This document shows positions 8,799-17,355 of a DNA stretch of 48,787 bases, in pieces. Source of the DNA: SHWC01 sp945902735 (GTDB lineage Bacteria; Pseudomonadota; Alphaproteobacteria; UBA828); the NCBI GenBank assembly GCA_945902735.1, contig CAMDNF010000007.1, positions 1 to 48,787 on the forward strand, in the 5' to 3' direction. Position 1 is the stretch's first letter, and each line of letters opens with the position of its first letter. Below the pieces are notes generated by a model. It did no database searches. It was not told the origin of the DNA and saw nothing but the letters and a program-made list of their open reading frames with translations. The position numbers and the translations under genes were made by a program.

Positions 8799-9212
8799 AT
8801 GGCCCAGATCCCCAATCCGGTTGATATCCACGTCGGCAAGCGGCTGCGGCAGCGCCGCACCTTGCTTGGCATGAGCCAAGAAAAGCTTGGCGAAATGCTT
8901 GGTCTGACTTTTCAGCAGGTACAGAAATACGAGCGCGGCACCAACCGCATCGGCTCGAGCCGCTTACATAAACTCACTAATATACTCGAAGTACCAGTTG
9001 GGTATTTCTTCGAAGGCTATGAGGATGGGAGCACAGCGCCAATAGCGGGAGGCGCACCCGCGGAGACGCCGGCTCAGGCCGAGCTCGATCCGATGGGGCG
9101 GCGGGAGACGCTCGAATTGGTGCGTGCCTATTACAAGATCGAGAACCAAACCGTACGCCGCCGCATGTTCGATCTCATTAAAGCGCTCGGCGCGCCATTG
9201 CCGGAGCGGTGA
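8799..9212 (+). CDS. XRE-family helix-turn-helix regulator
   Basis: A 137-aa protein with one Cro/C1-type HTH at about residues 14-68 (RLRQRRTLLGMSQEKLGEMLGL, then QQVQKYERGTNRI). The C-terminal tail contains LELVRAYYKIENQTVRRRMFDLIKAL. This layout is widespread in alphaproteobacteria, for example the PraR/PhrR-like regulators, several of which repress quorum-sensing or stress genes; a link to the luxI locus here is only speculation. GAGGGA at 8791-8796 precedes ATG 8799. The upstream gap 8620-8798 is AT-rich at 8625-8680 and probably holds the promoter, but no convincing -35/-10 pair could be chosen. Confidence 0.88.
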   Translation: MAQIPNPVDIHVGKRLRQRRTLLGMSQEKLGEMLGLTFQQVQKYERGTNRIGSSRLHKLTNILEVPVGYFFEGYEDGSTAPIAGGAPAETPAQAELDPMGRRETLELVRAYYKIENQTVRRRMFDLIKALGAPLPER

Positions 9213-9259
9213 GGGTTCGCGTCGTCGACTGAAATTTTAGACGGTCCCTAGCCGACTGC

Positions 9260-9289
9260 TTGACCCGGGCGTAGGGCCCTGTTCATAGT
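9260..9289 (+). promoter_or_regulatory. candidate metK promoter
   Basis: TTGACC at 9260-9265 and CATAGT at 9284-9289 are separated by 18 nt. This would give a leader of about 75 nt before metK. The leader can form a stem between GACGGC (9310-9315) and GCCGTC (9351-9356) just before the ribosome site GGGAG at 9362-9366. No known SAM-riboswitch consensus was recognised in it. Confidence 0.42.
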
Positions 9290-9366
9290 GCGACCCTTCA
9301 AATTTGGCCGACGGCTGGCGGGGCCTTGCGCGCGCGTCAAAGCCCAATCGGCCGTCCTCACGGGAG

Positions 9367-10542
9367 ATGGGCGTGGCACTAAAAAACTATCTATTCACGA
9401 GCGAATCCGTGTCCGAGGGCCACCCTGATAAGGTGTGCGATCGCATTTCCGATGCAGTGGTCGATACCTATTTGACCGCCGATCCTTATTCGCGCGTCGC
9501 TTGCGAAACCCTGGTCACGACCAATCGCATCGTGCTCGCGGGCGAAACCCGTGGGCCGGCGAGCATCACCAAGGACAAGCTTGAAGACGTCGCGCGCGAG
9601 TGCGTGCGCCAAATCGGTTATGAGCAAGACGGCTTTCATTGGGCGCGGGCGCATGTCGAGGTTCATATCCACGCGCAATCGGCCGATATCGCCATGGGTG
9701 TCGACGCCGCTGGCAATAAGGACGAGGGCGCCGGCGACCAAGGCATCATGTTCGGCTATGCCTGCCGCGAAACCGATGTGCTCATGCCAGCGCCGATCCA
9801 TTATGCGCACGCCGTGCTGCGTTCGCTGGCCGAGGCGCGCCACTCCGGGGCGGAGCCGGGATTGGGCCCGGACGCGAAAAGCCAGATCACGCTTGAATAT
9901 CGCGACAACAAGCCGGTGCGCGCGACGTCTGTCGTGGTCTCGACCCAGCACGGCGCCCACCTCTCTCAGGAGGATGTGCGCGAGATCGTGCGGCCCCATG
10001 TGTTGAACGTGCTGCCCAAGGGATGGATGTGCGCGGAAAAAGATTTCTACGTTAACCCGACCGGTCGTTTCGTGATCGGCGGGCCCGATGGCGACGCCGG
10101 TCTGACCGGGCGCAAGATCATCGTCGATACCTATGGTGGCGCGGCGCCCCACGGTGGTGGCGCCTTTTCAGGCAAGGACCCGACGAAGGTCGATCGTTCG
10201 GCCGCCTATGCCGCGCGTTATTTGGCGAAGAATGTGGTGGCCGGCGGCTATGCCGATCGTTGCACAATCCAATTGTCATATGCGATTGGCGTCGCTAAGC
10301 CGCTTTCGGTCTATGTTGACACCCACGATACCGGCAAGGTCGATGAGGAGCGTCTGTCCAACGTCCTGACGAAAGTCATGGATTTGTCGCCCCGTGGGAT
10401 TCGCGAGCACCTCAGCCTCAACCGGCCGATTTATGCGCGGACGTCGTCTTACGGTCATTTCGGGCGGGCCCCGGATGCGGACGGCGGTTTTTCATGGGAG
10501 CGCACGGATTTGTCCGATCAATTGCGCGCCGAGCTCGGCTAG
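9367..10542 (+). CDS. metK: S-adenosylmethionine synthetase MetK
   Basis: A 391-aa methionine adenosyltransferase that makes SAM from methionine and ATP in the cytoplasm. The N-terminal signature YLFTSESVSEGHPDKV, the ATP-binding GAGDQGIMFGYA, the FVIGGPDGDAGLTGRKIIVDTYGG segment and the P-loop-like GGGAFSGKDPTKVDRS are all intact. The start is either ATG 9367 or GTG 9373. GGGAG at 9362-9366 sits 6 nt before the GTG but directly abuts the ATG, so GTG 9373 (giving MALKNYLFTSES) may be the true start. The product supplies the methyl donor for the downstream TrmB and for MiaB in this same window. Confidence 0.97.
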   Translation: MGVALKNYLFTSESVSEGHPDKVCDRISDAVVDTYLTADPYSRVACETLVTTNRIVLAGETRGPASITKDKLEDVARECVRQIGYEQDGFHWARAHVEVHIHAQSADIAMGVDAAGNKDEGAGDQGIMFGYACRETDVLMPAPIHYAHAVLRSLAEARHSGAEPGLGPDAKSQITLEYRDNKPVRATSVVVSTQHGAHLSQEDVREIVRPHVLNVLPKGWMCAEKDFYVNPTGRFVIGGPDGDAGLTGRKIIVDTYGGAAPHGGGAFSGKDPTKVDRSAAYAARYLAKNVVAGGYADRCTIQLSYAIGVAKPLSVYVDTHDTGKVDEERLSNVLTKVMDLSPRGIREHLSLNRPIYARTSSYGHFGRAPDADGGFSWERTDLSDQLRAELG

Positions 10543-10575
10543 GGTCGCGTCGCACGCTGGCCTCGCCGTGCCGTC

Positions 10576-11322
10576 ATGGCGAGCGAGATTAGGCGATTTG
10601 TCTATGGCCGGCGCCGGGGTCACACGCTCCGCGCCGGCCGCAAGGCTTTGCTCGAACGCCTGTTGCCAGGCCTCGAGATCGCCTTGCCGGAAGATCCGGC
10701 GGCCACGCTTGACCCTCGCGCACTGTTTCCGGCAGGAATCGCTGAAATCTGGCTCGAAATCGGGTTTGGTGGGGGCGAACACCTCGCGACGCAGGCGGCT
10801 TCCCACCCGGAGATCGGGTTTATTGGCTGTGAGCCCTTTATTGATGGTGTCGCAGGCCTTTTAAGTCATATTTCGAGCCAAAGGCTCGGTAATATCCGAG
10901 TTTTCGGCGACGATGCCCGCCTTTTGATGGATCGGCTCGATGAGGCGTCGATCGGGCGGCTTTTTGTGCTCTATCCCGACCCCTGGCCAAAGAGGCGCCA
11001 CAATAAGCGGCGGATCGTAGGCCCCAGCACGCTCGATCGCTTTGCCGCCATCCTAAAAGACGGCGCGGAATTGCGTCTGGCGACCGATCACGCCGACTAT
11101 GCAAGATGGATGTTGTTCCACCTCACCAAGCACCCTGCGTTTCGCTGGACTGCGCGCGGGCCGGCCGATTGGCGAACCCGACCCGATGATTGTCCGGCCA
11201 CGCGTTATGAGGCCAAGGCGCTGCGCCAGGGTCGCGCGCCATTTTATTTTTCCTTCGTCCGTGTGGCGCGGCCGGGGCCGACCAGCGCGCTCGCCTTTGA
11301 GGAGCCGCCAGATTCGCCTTGA
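10576..11322 (+). CDS. trmB: tRNA (guanine-N7-)-methyltransferase TrmB
   Basis: A 248-aa class I SAM methyltransferase that makes m7G46 in tRNA. The SAM motif is WLEIGFGGGEHLATQA, followed by IGCEPFIDGVA and the characteristic FVLYPDPWPKRRHNKRRIV. LRLATDHADYARWM lies in the C-terminal half. It begins 33 nt after metK and is probably cotranscribed with it. Its stop codon overlaps the -35 box of the rimP promoter, so the operon boundary is tight. Length and motifs are normal for the family. Confidence 0.95.
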   Translation: MASEIRRFVYGRRRGHTLRAGRKALLERLLPGLEIALPEDPAATLDPRALFPAGIAEIWLEIGFGGGEHLATQAASHPEIGFIGCEPFIDGVAGLLSHISSQRLGNIRVFGDDARLLMDRLDEASIGRLFVLYPDPWPKRRHNKRRIVGPSTLDRFAAILKDGAELRLATDHADYARWMLFHLTKHPAFRWTARGPADWRTRPDDCPATRYEAKALRQGRAPFYFSFVRVARPGPTSALAFEEPPDSP

Positions 11323-11347
11323 AAGCAAAGGGGTCGGCGCGTATTTT
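11319..11347 (+). promoter_or_regulatory. candidate rimP-nusA operon promoter
   Basis: TTGAAA at 11319-11324 and TATTTT at 11342-11347 have the optimal 17-nt spacer. The -35 box overlaps the trmB stop codon. The predicted start of transcription is near 11354, upstream of a terminator hairpin and about 85 nt before the rimP start. Confidence 0.55.
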
Positions 11348-11383
11348 CTAGGGGACTTGAAGAGCTTGGGCGGATGGTCAGGG

Positions 11384-11405
11384 GTGGGCGGTTGCCCACT
11401 TTTTT
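11384..11405 (+). terminator. Rho-independent terminator / attenuator in rimP leader
   Basis: GTGGGC at 11384-11389 pairs perfectly with GCCCAC at 11394-11399 across a GGTT loop and is followed at once by TTTTTT at 11400-11405. It lies downstream of the candidate rimP promoter and 32 nt before the rimP ATG. It may therefore act as an attenuator in the operon leader as well as ending read-through from metK-trmB. Confidence 0.75.
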
Positions 11406-11437
11406 GTTTTCCTGGGGTTCCGCTACAGAATGGACCA

Positions 11438-11929
11438 ATGCGACCGACGCAAAAAATTGATGATTTGATTGGCCCGAGCCTTGTTGCGATGGGGTACGAA
11501 CTCGTCAGAGCACGGCTTACGGGACGGGATAGACCGGTATTGCAAGTGATGATCGAGCGGGCCGATCGAAAGCCATTGACGGTGGATTCTTGCGCTGATG
11601 TCAGCCGGATGATTTCGGCGTTACTTGACGTCGAGGATCCGGTTCAAAGCGCCTATGTGCTCGAAGTGAGTTCGCCTGGGATCGATCGACCGCTTGTTCG
11701 TTTGGCCGATTTCGAACGCTTCGCTGGTCATCTTGCCAAGGTCGAACTTGTGGCGCCGATCGAGGGTCGGCGACGCTTCGTGGGCCGTCTGCTCGGCCTT
11801 ACGGGTGAGCAGGTTCGTTTTGTCGTCGACGGCGCGGCGGCGCCGCTCGACGTACCACATGACGCGATTCAATCCGCCAAGCTTGTGCTGACCGATGAGT
11901 TGATCGCGGTCAGTCAGGCCGGCGGCTAG
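11438..11929 (+). CDS. rimP: ribosome maturation factor RimP
   Basis: A 163-aa RimP protein needed for 30S subunit assembly. The N-terminal alpha-beta domain begins RPTQKIDDLIGPSLVAMGYELV and contains VDSCADVSRMISALLD and VLEVSSPGIDRPL; the C-terminal part is the SH3-like domain. ATG 11438 gives the normal family start; open frame upstream runs through the terminator hairpin and is not credible as coding. It is the first gene of the rimP-nusA-ylxR-infB-rbfA-truB order conserved in bacteria, with nusA 15 nt downstream. Confidence 0.95.
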   Translation: MRPTQKIDDLIGPSLVAMGYELVRARLTGRDRPVLQVMIERADRKPLTVDSCADVSRMISALLDVEDPVQSAYVLEVSSPGIDRPLVRLADFERFAGHLAKVELVAPIEGRRRFVGRLLGLTGEQVRFVVDGAAAPLDVPHDAIQSAKLVLTDELIAVSQAGG

Positions 11930-11944
11930 AGAATAGAGGATCAG

Positions 11945-13492
11945 ATGGAGACTGTCGGACTAGCCCGGCTCGAACTTTTGCAGGTTGCCGATGCGGTGGC
12001 CCGCGAAAAAGGCATCGACCGCGATCTTGTGCTCGAAGCGATGGAGCAGGCGATCACGCATGCCGGCAAACGCAAATACGGGCAAGAACACGATATTCGC
12101 ACCGAGATCGATCGCAAGACCGGCGAAATCCGTTTGATGCGTTTTCTCGAAGTGGCCGATCCAATCGTCAATGAGGCGACGCAGATCGATCTGAAAACGG
12201 CTCAGAATCGCAATCCGGCCGCCGAGGTCGGTGACTTCCTCGCCGATGCGCTGCCGCCAATCGATTTCGGTCGCATTGCCGCGCAAACCGCCAAGCAAGT
12301 GATCGTGCAGAAAGTGCGTGAGGCCGAGCGCGCGCGCCAATATGAGGAATATAAGGATCGCGTCGGCGAAATCGCGAGCGGCCTTGTTAAGCGCAGCGAA
12401 TATGGCGGGCTGACGATCGATCTTGGCCGCGCCGAAGCGGTGATCCGGCGCGAAGATCTTTTGCCGCACGAGAAATATCGCAATGGCGATCGCGTGCGCG
12501 GCTATATCTACGACGTGCGCCGTGAGCCGCGTGGGCCGCAGATCTTCATGTCGCGCACCCATCCTCAGTTCATGGCCAAGCTGTTCGCGCAAGAAGTGCC
12601 GGAAATTTATGACGGCATCATCGAGATCAAGGCGGTCGCGCGCGACCCCGGTAGCCGCGCCAAGATTGCGGTGATCTCGCGCGATTCGAGCATCGATCCG
12701 GTTGGCGCGTGCGTCGGCATGCGCGGCTCGCGCGTGCAGGCGGTGGTAAGCGAATTGCAAGGCGAGCGGATCGATATCATTCAATGGTCCGCCAATCCGG
12801 CGACCTTTATCGTCAACGCCTTGGCGCCGGCCGAAGTTTCGAAGGTTGTGTTGGATGAAGATTCAAGTCGGGTCGAGGTTGTTGTGCCCGATGATCAGCT
12901 GAGTCTCGCGATTGGACGGCGCGGTCAAAATGTGCGGCTTGCATCGCAATTGACCGGCTGGAGCACCGATATTCTGACCGAGGCCGAGGAATCGGATCGC
13001 CGTCAGGAAGAGTTCCGCACGCGCTCCGCCATGTTCATCGAGGCGCTCGATATCGATGAGGTGATTGCACACCTCCTGGTCACCGAAGGCTTTTCGACGG
13101 TCGAAGATGTGGCCTTCGTGGCGATCGCCGATCTGGCGACCGTCGAGAGTTTCGATGAGAAAATCGCCGCTCAATTGCAGGGTCGCGCGCGCGAATATTT
13201 GGCGGAACGCGAGGCACAATTCACCAACCGTCGGCGCGAGCTTGGCGTTGAAGATGCGGTCGCCGATCTGCCGGGCCTGAGTGCCGCGATGTTGGTGACG
13301 TTGGGCGAGAAGGGTGCCAAGACGCTCGATGATGTGGCCGATCTTGCCGGCGATGAATTGATCGAAATGTTGGGCCCGCTGGCGCCATCGGCCGATGAGG
13401 CCAATGCGATCATCATGGCGGCGCGCGCCCATTGGTTCCCCGAGGGATTGCCGGCGTCTGGCGATGCGGCGGAGGCAGCGAAGGCCGAATGA
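11945..13492 (+). CDS. nusA: transcription termination/antitermination factor NusA
   Basis: A 515-aa NusA that binds RNA polymerase and nascent RNA to modulate pausing, termination and antitermination. The order is an N-terminal RNAP-binding domain (1-125), an S1 domain (about 135-200), two KH domains (GACVGMRGSRVQAVVSEL and LAIGRRGQNVRLASQLTGW) and two C-terminal helix-hairpin-helix-type acidic repeats (about 360-500), as in proteobacterial NusA. Its stop overlaps the ATG of the next gene by 4 nt. Given the hairpin upstream of rimP, autoregulation of the operon by NusA-dependent attenuation is plausible, as described for E. coli, but is inferred here. Confidence 0.97.
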   Translation: METVGLARLELLQVADAVAREKGIDRDLVLEAMEQAITHAGKRKYGQEHDIRTEIDRKTGEIRLMRFLEVADPIVNEATQIDLKTAQNRNPAAEVGDFLADALPPIDFGRIAAQTAKQVIVQKVREAERARQYEEYKDRVGEIASGLVKRSEYGGLTIDLGRAEAVIRREDLLPHEKYRNGDRVRGYIYDVRREPRGPQIFMSRTHPQFMAKLFAQEVPEIYDGIIEIKAVARDPGSRAKIAVISRDSSIDPVGACVGMRGSRVQAVVSELQGERIDIIQWSANPATFIVNALAPAEVSKVVLDEDSSRVEVVVPDDQLSLAIGRRGQNVRLASQLTGWSTDILTEAEESDRRQEEFRTRSAMFIEALDIDEVIAHLLVTEGFSTVEDVAFVAIADLATVESFDEKIAAQLQGRAREYLAEREAQFTNRRRELGVEDAVADLPGLSAAMLVTLGEKGAKTLDDVADLAGDELIEMLGPLAPSADEANAIIMAARAHWFPEGLPASGDAAEAAKAE

Positions 13493-14175
13493 TTCGTTTG
13501 AGCGACATGGGCAGTGTGGGCAGCGACGTGCCGCGCCCGGCTCGGCGCAAGAGCGCCGATGCCGGTGAACGCAGTTGCATCGTCACGCGCCAGAACCTGC
13601 CGCGTCATGAGCTCGTGCGTTTTGTGATTGGGCCGGACGGGCGTGTCGTGCCCGATCTCGCGGAACGGCTTCCGGGGCGCGGACTTTGGGTCAGCGCGAA
13701 GCGCGACACGCTCTTGGTGGCCTGCACGCGGAATTTGTTCGCCAAGGCAGCGAAGACGAATGCCGTGGTCGATGGCGGCTTGGTCGATGAGGTCGAGCGC
13801 CAATTGGTCGCGCGGGCGCTCGGCGTTCTCGGCATGGCGCGCCGTGCGGGTTCGGTTGCCAGCGGGCACGACAAAGTGCGGGCGCTGCTTGCCGCGGGTC
13901 GCGCGGCGGTATTGCTCGAAGCCTCGGATGCCGCGCCCGATGCCGCGGCCCGTATGTCGGCACGCGCCGGCGATATACCGGTCGTCCATTGTTTCAATCG
14001 AACTGAACTCGGGACCGCGATCGGGCGCGATGAGGCGGTTCATGTCGCGCTTGAGCGCAGCCATTTGGCGGATAGCCTATTGGTTGCGGTTGAGCGCCTT
14101 AAGGGCTTTCGTCCGCCTGCGGTATTGGCCGCGGCGGCACGTGACATGGCGAATGATCGAGACGGAAACGGATGA
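13489..14175 (+). CDS. ylxR: YlxR (DUF448) / L7Ae-like RNA-binding protein
   Basis: A 228-aa fusion. The N-terminal YlxR domain has CIVTRQNLPRHELVRFVIGPDGRVVPDLAERLPGRG-type sequence beginning at C27. The C-terminal part resembles the ribosomal L7Ae/YlxQ fold (LGMARRAGSVASGHDKVRALL, AVLLEASDA). This two-domain form is typical of alphaproteobacteria between nusA and infB. YlxR-type proteins bind RNA and have been linked to RNase P and nucleoid functions in other bacteria; the role here is not known. ATG 13489 overlaps the nusA stop, with GGAGG at 13471-13475. The stop overlaps the infB start by 4 nt. Confidence 0.9.
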   Translation: MIRLSDMGSVGSDVPRPARRKSADAGERSCIVTRQNLPRHELVRFVIGPDGRVVPDLAERLPGRGLWVSAKRDTLLVACTRNLFAKAAKTNAVVDGGLVDEVERQLVARALGVLGMARRAGSVASGHDKVRALLAAGRAAVLLEASDAAPDAAARMSARAGDIPVVHCFNRTELGTAIGRDEAVHVALERSHLADSLLVAVERLKGFRPPAVLAAAARDMANDRDGNG

Positions 14176-16913
14176 CCGACGAGAACAAAGCCGACGAAAG
14201 CAACCCGAAAACGCTCACGCTAAAGCGTTCGTCGGGCCGGCTTGAAATGAAGAAGACGGTTGAGACCGGCCAGGTGCGACAGAGCTTCTCGCATGGCCGC
14301 AGTCGCGCCGTTGCGGTTGAGGTGCGTAAGAAGCGCTCCTTCGGAGCGGGTGGCGCCGGTGAGCCCGCGCCGGCCGCCGCACCCGCGCCACCACCACCGC
14401 CCGCGCCGAGCGCGCCGAGTGCACGCTCGGCTGCAAAGAGTGAGGCAGCGGCGCCACCGTCACCCCCACCGCCGCGTGCGGCCTCACCTGCGCCCATGCA
14501 GGCGCAAACGCAGACCTCCTCGCAATCGGCCGCTTCCCACAAAACCGGTGTCGTTCTCCGCACGTTGAGCGACGAAGAAAAAGCGGCCCGCGCGCGCGCC
14601 GTTGGCGATGCCGTTCGGGCCGAGCGCGAAGCGCGCGCCCGCGCCGAGGAAGACGCCGCCCGCCGCGCCGCGGATGAGCGACGTTTCGCTTCCGAACGTC
14701 AAGAGGCCGAGCGTCGGGCACAAGAGGAGGCGGTTCGGCGCAAGGTCGAGGAAGATTCACGTCGTCGGGCCGAGGAAGAAGCGGCGCGCCGATTGTCGCC
14801 CACGCCCGGTGTCGGTGAAGCGCCGCTTGCGCCAATGCCCGGCGCGCCTGTCGTGCCATCGCGGCCGGCCGTTGCGGCAGTGCCTGGAGCGCCGCCTGTG
14901 CCGGTTCTGGTCGATGATGATGATGAAGCCGGTCGCGCGCGCCGGAAGGGCGAGGTAAGGCCCAAAGCGCCCGTGGTGCGCCGTGACCGCGATGCCGCGC
15001 GCCGGGGGAGTGCGCGCATCACGGTGGTGCAGGCGCTTCATGCCGAAGAAGGTATCGAGCGCGCGCGTAGCGTCGCCGCGTTTCGTCGTCAGCGCGAGCG
15101 CGAGCGTCGGCTGCAATTGGGCGCGGCCGCGGAAGAGAAACAAGCCATTGTGCGCGAGGTCGTGTTGCCCGAGACCATTACGGTGCAAGAACTCGCAAGC
15201 CGCATGGCGGTGCGCGTCGCGGACGTTGTAAAATCGCTATTCAACATGGGCTCGCCGGTCACCGTCACGCAATCGATCGATGCGGACACAGCGGAGCTGA
15301 TCGTGGCCGAGTTCGGCCATAAGGTGAAACGGGTATCGCAATCCGACGTTGAAATCGGCCTTAAGGGCAAGGTCGATGAAGAGGGCTCGACGGAGACACG
15401 CCCGCCCGTGGTGACCATCATGGGCCATGTCGATCACGGCAAAACATCGTTGCTCGATGCGTTGCGCGCGACCGATGTCGCGGCCGGCGAAGCCGGCGGC
15501 ATTACCCAACACATTGGCGCCTATCAAGTTGAGACCCCGTCGGGCAAGCGCATTACCTTCATCGATACGCCGGGCCATGAAGCGTTCACGCAAATGCGCG
15601 CGCGCGGCGCCAAGGTGACCGATATCGTGGTGTTGGTCGTTGCCGCGGATGATGGCGTGATGCCGCAAACCGTCGAAGCGCTCAATCACGCCAAAGCGGC
15701 GGGCGTGCCGATGATCATCGCGGTCAACAAGATCGACAAGCCGGACGCCAAGCCCGAGCGCGTGCGCAATGAATTGCTCTCGCATGGCATCGTGACCGAA
15801 GAGAATGGCGGCGATGTGTTGTCGATCGAAGTGTCGGCAACCAAGAAACTCAATCTCGACAGACTTGAAGAAGCCATTTTGCTGCAGGCGGAAATTCTTG
15901 AGCTGAAGGCCAATCCTAATCGTCCGGCCGAAGGTGCCGTGCTTGAGGCGAAGATCGATCGCGGCCGGGGCGTGGTGTCGACGCTGCTCGTGCAACGCGG
16001 CACGCTTCATGTTGGCGATATCGTGGTCGCCGGCGCGCAATGGGGCCGGGTGCGCGCGCTGGTCGATGATAAGGGGAAGAACGTCGCCAAGGCGGGGCCC
16101 GCCATGCCGATCGAGGTGCTCGGTCTGCAAGACGTGCCCGATGCCGGCGATGAGTTCGTCGTGGTCGAGAACGAGCGCCGCGCGCGCGAGGTGACCGAGT
16201 TCCGCACCAGTCGGGCGCGCGCGCAACGTGCCGCGGGCCTGGGTCGCGCCACGGTCGAACAGATGATTTCAAGCATCGGCACGGCGGCCGCGCAGCAGGC
16301 GCTGCCAGTGGTTGTGAAGGCCGACGTGCATGGCTCGGTCGAGGCGATCGTCGCCGCACTCGAAAAACTATCAACATCCGAAGTATCGGTGCGCGTGTTG
16401 CACTCGGGCGTCGGCGGGATCACCGAATCGGACGTGACCTTGGCGCAGGCCTCGAAGGCGCTCATCGTTGGCTTCAATGTGCGCGCCAACCAGCAGGCGC
16501 GTGAACTTGCCAAACGCGATGGCGTCAACATCCGCTATTACGCGGTGATTTACGATATCGTCGATGACGCACGCGCCGCACTGGAGGGCATGTTGAAGCC
16601 GACCTTGCGCGAACATTTCCTCGGCAATGCGCAAGTGCTTCAGGTGTTCGACATTTCGAAAATCGGCAAGGTGGCCGGCTGTCGTGTCACCGAAGGCACG
16701 GTCAAGCGGGGCGCGCGCGTGCGCCTGGTGCGCGACAACGTCGTTATTCACGATGGTTCGCTCAAGACGCTCAAGCGCTTCAAGGAAGAAGTGCGCGAGG
16801 TCAAAGAAGGCTTTGAGTGCGGTATGGCCTTCGAGAACTATCACGATCTCCGCGAAGCCGATGTGCTCGAGTTCTATGAGCTCGAAGAGGTTGCGCGGAC
16901 TCTCGGAAACTGA
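14172..16913 (+). CDS. infB: translation initiation factor IF-2
   Basis: A 913-aa IF-2 that recruits fMet-tRNA to the 30S subunit. It begins with an IF2-associated segment (TLTLKRSSGRLEMKKTVETG), then a Pro/Ala-rich linker (about 60-120), then a charged Arg/Glu/Ala coiled-coil-like stretch (about 135-215), then the IF2_N module. The GTPase domain follows with G1 GHVDHGKT (418-425), G3 DTPGHE and G4 NKID, and then domains II-IV. The long low-complexity N-terminus is normal for alphaproteobacteria. It starts in an ATGA overlap with ylxR. rbfA begins 52 nt after the stop. Confidence 0.98.
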   Translation: MTDENKADESNPKTLTLKRSSGRLEMKKTVETGQVRQSFSHGRSRAVAVEVRKKRSFGAGGAGEPAPAAAPAPPPPPAPSAPSARSAAKSEAAAPPSPPPPRAASPAPMQAQTQTSSQSAASHKTGVVLRTLSDEEKAARARAVGDAVRAEREARARAEEDAARRAADERRFASERQEAERRAQEEAVRRKVEEDSRRRAEEEAARRLSPTPGVGEAPLAPMPGAPVVPSRPAVAAVPGAPPVPVLVDDDDEAGRARRKGEVRPKAPVVRRDRDAARRGSARITVVQALHAEEGIERARSVAAFRRQRERERRLQLGAAAEEKQAIVREVVLPETITVQELASRMAVRVADVVKSLFNMGSPVTVTQSIDADTAELIVAEFGHKVKRVSQSDVEIGLKGKVDEEGSTETRPPVVTIMGHVDHGKTSLLDALRATDVAAGEAGGITQHIGAYQVETPSGKRITFIDTPGHEAFTQMRARGAKVTDIVVLVVAADDGVMPQTVEALNHAKAAGVPMIIAVNKIDKPDAKPERVRNELLSHGIVTEENGGDVLSIEVSATKKLNLDRLEEAILLQAEILELKANPNRPAEGAVLEAKIDRGRGVVSTLLVQRGTLHVGDIVVAGAQWGRVRALVDDKGKNVAKAGPAMPIEVLGLQDVPDAGDEFVVVENERRAREVTEFRTSRARAQRAAGLGRATVEQMISSIGTAAAQQALPVVVKADVHGSVEAIVAALEKLSTSEVSVRVLHSGVGGITESDVTLAQASKALIVGFNVRANQQARELAKRDGVNIRYYAVIYDIVDDARAALEGMLKPTLREHFLGNAQVLQVFDISKIGKVAGCRVTEGTVKRGARVRLVRDNVVIHDGSLKTLKRFKEEVREVKEGFECGMAFENYHDLREADVLEFYELEEVARTLGN

Positions 16914-16965
16914 GAGGACGTTGCTTCGGGGTAGGGTGGCGGATCAATCCGCCGCGTGAAACAAC

Positions 16966-17355
16966 ATGGCACGACGGACCAAGCGGGCCCATTTGGGGCC
17001 CAGCCAACGCCAATTGAGAGTGGGCGAATTGCTACGCGCGGCGCTCGTTGAGGCCTTGGCGCGCGGCCATTTGCGCGATCCCGCGCTTCAAGGGGTCACG
17101 ATCACCGTGACTCAAGTGCGGCTCTCGCCCGATCTTCGCCATGCAAAGGCCTATATCATGCCGCTCGGCGGCGTCCATGCCGATGAAGTGATCCCGGCGC
17201 TCAACCGCGCGGCGAGCTATTTGCGTCACGAGGTTGACCGTCGGGTCGAGCTTCGCGCATCGCCCGAATTGCGTTTCGAGCTCGATCAAACTTTCGAGGA
17301 AGCCTCGCGCATCGAGGCCTTGCTGCGCCAAACGCCGCCCGGCGCGCATGATTGA
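16966..17355 (+). CDS. rbfA: 30S ribosome-binding factor RbfA
   Basis: A 129-aa KH-fold protein that binds free 30S subunits and helps 16S rRNA maturation. The family motifs SQRQLRVGELLRAALVEALARG, VTQVRLSPDLRHAKAYIMP and LRHEVDRRVELRASPELRFELDQTFEEASRIEALL are present, the last covering the conserved C-terminal AxA-kink region. The start ATG 16966 is the only good one. The end overlaps the truB start by 8 nt, in line with the usual rbfA-truB coupling. Confidence 0.95.
   Translation: MARRTKRAHLGPSQRQLRVGELLRAALVEALARGHLRDPALQGVTITVTQVRLSPDLRHAKAYIMPLGGVHADEVIPALNRAASYLRHEVDRRVELRASPELRFELDQTFEEASRIEALLRQTPPGAHD

Noticed and set aside
9213..9366. SAM riboswitch in the metK leader
   Set aside because: The leader can fold and contains a segment faintly like the SAM/SAH class (ACGGCT...GGCG), but the loop and the pseudoknot partner of the ribosome site are missing and no SAM-II pattern is seen.
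11960..12784. Long open frame on the minus strand opposite nusA
   Set aside because: Antisense to conserved NusA domains; low-complexity His/Arg/Asp composition.
15237..16226. Long open frame on the minus strand opposite infB
   Set aside because: Antisense to the conserved GTPase domain of IF-2 and of shadow-frame composition.
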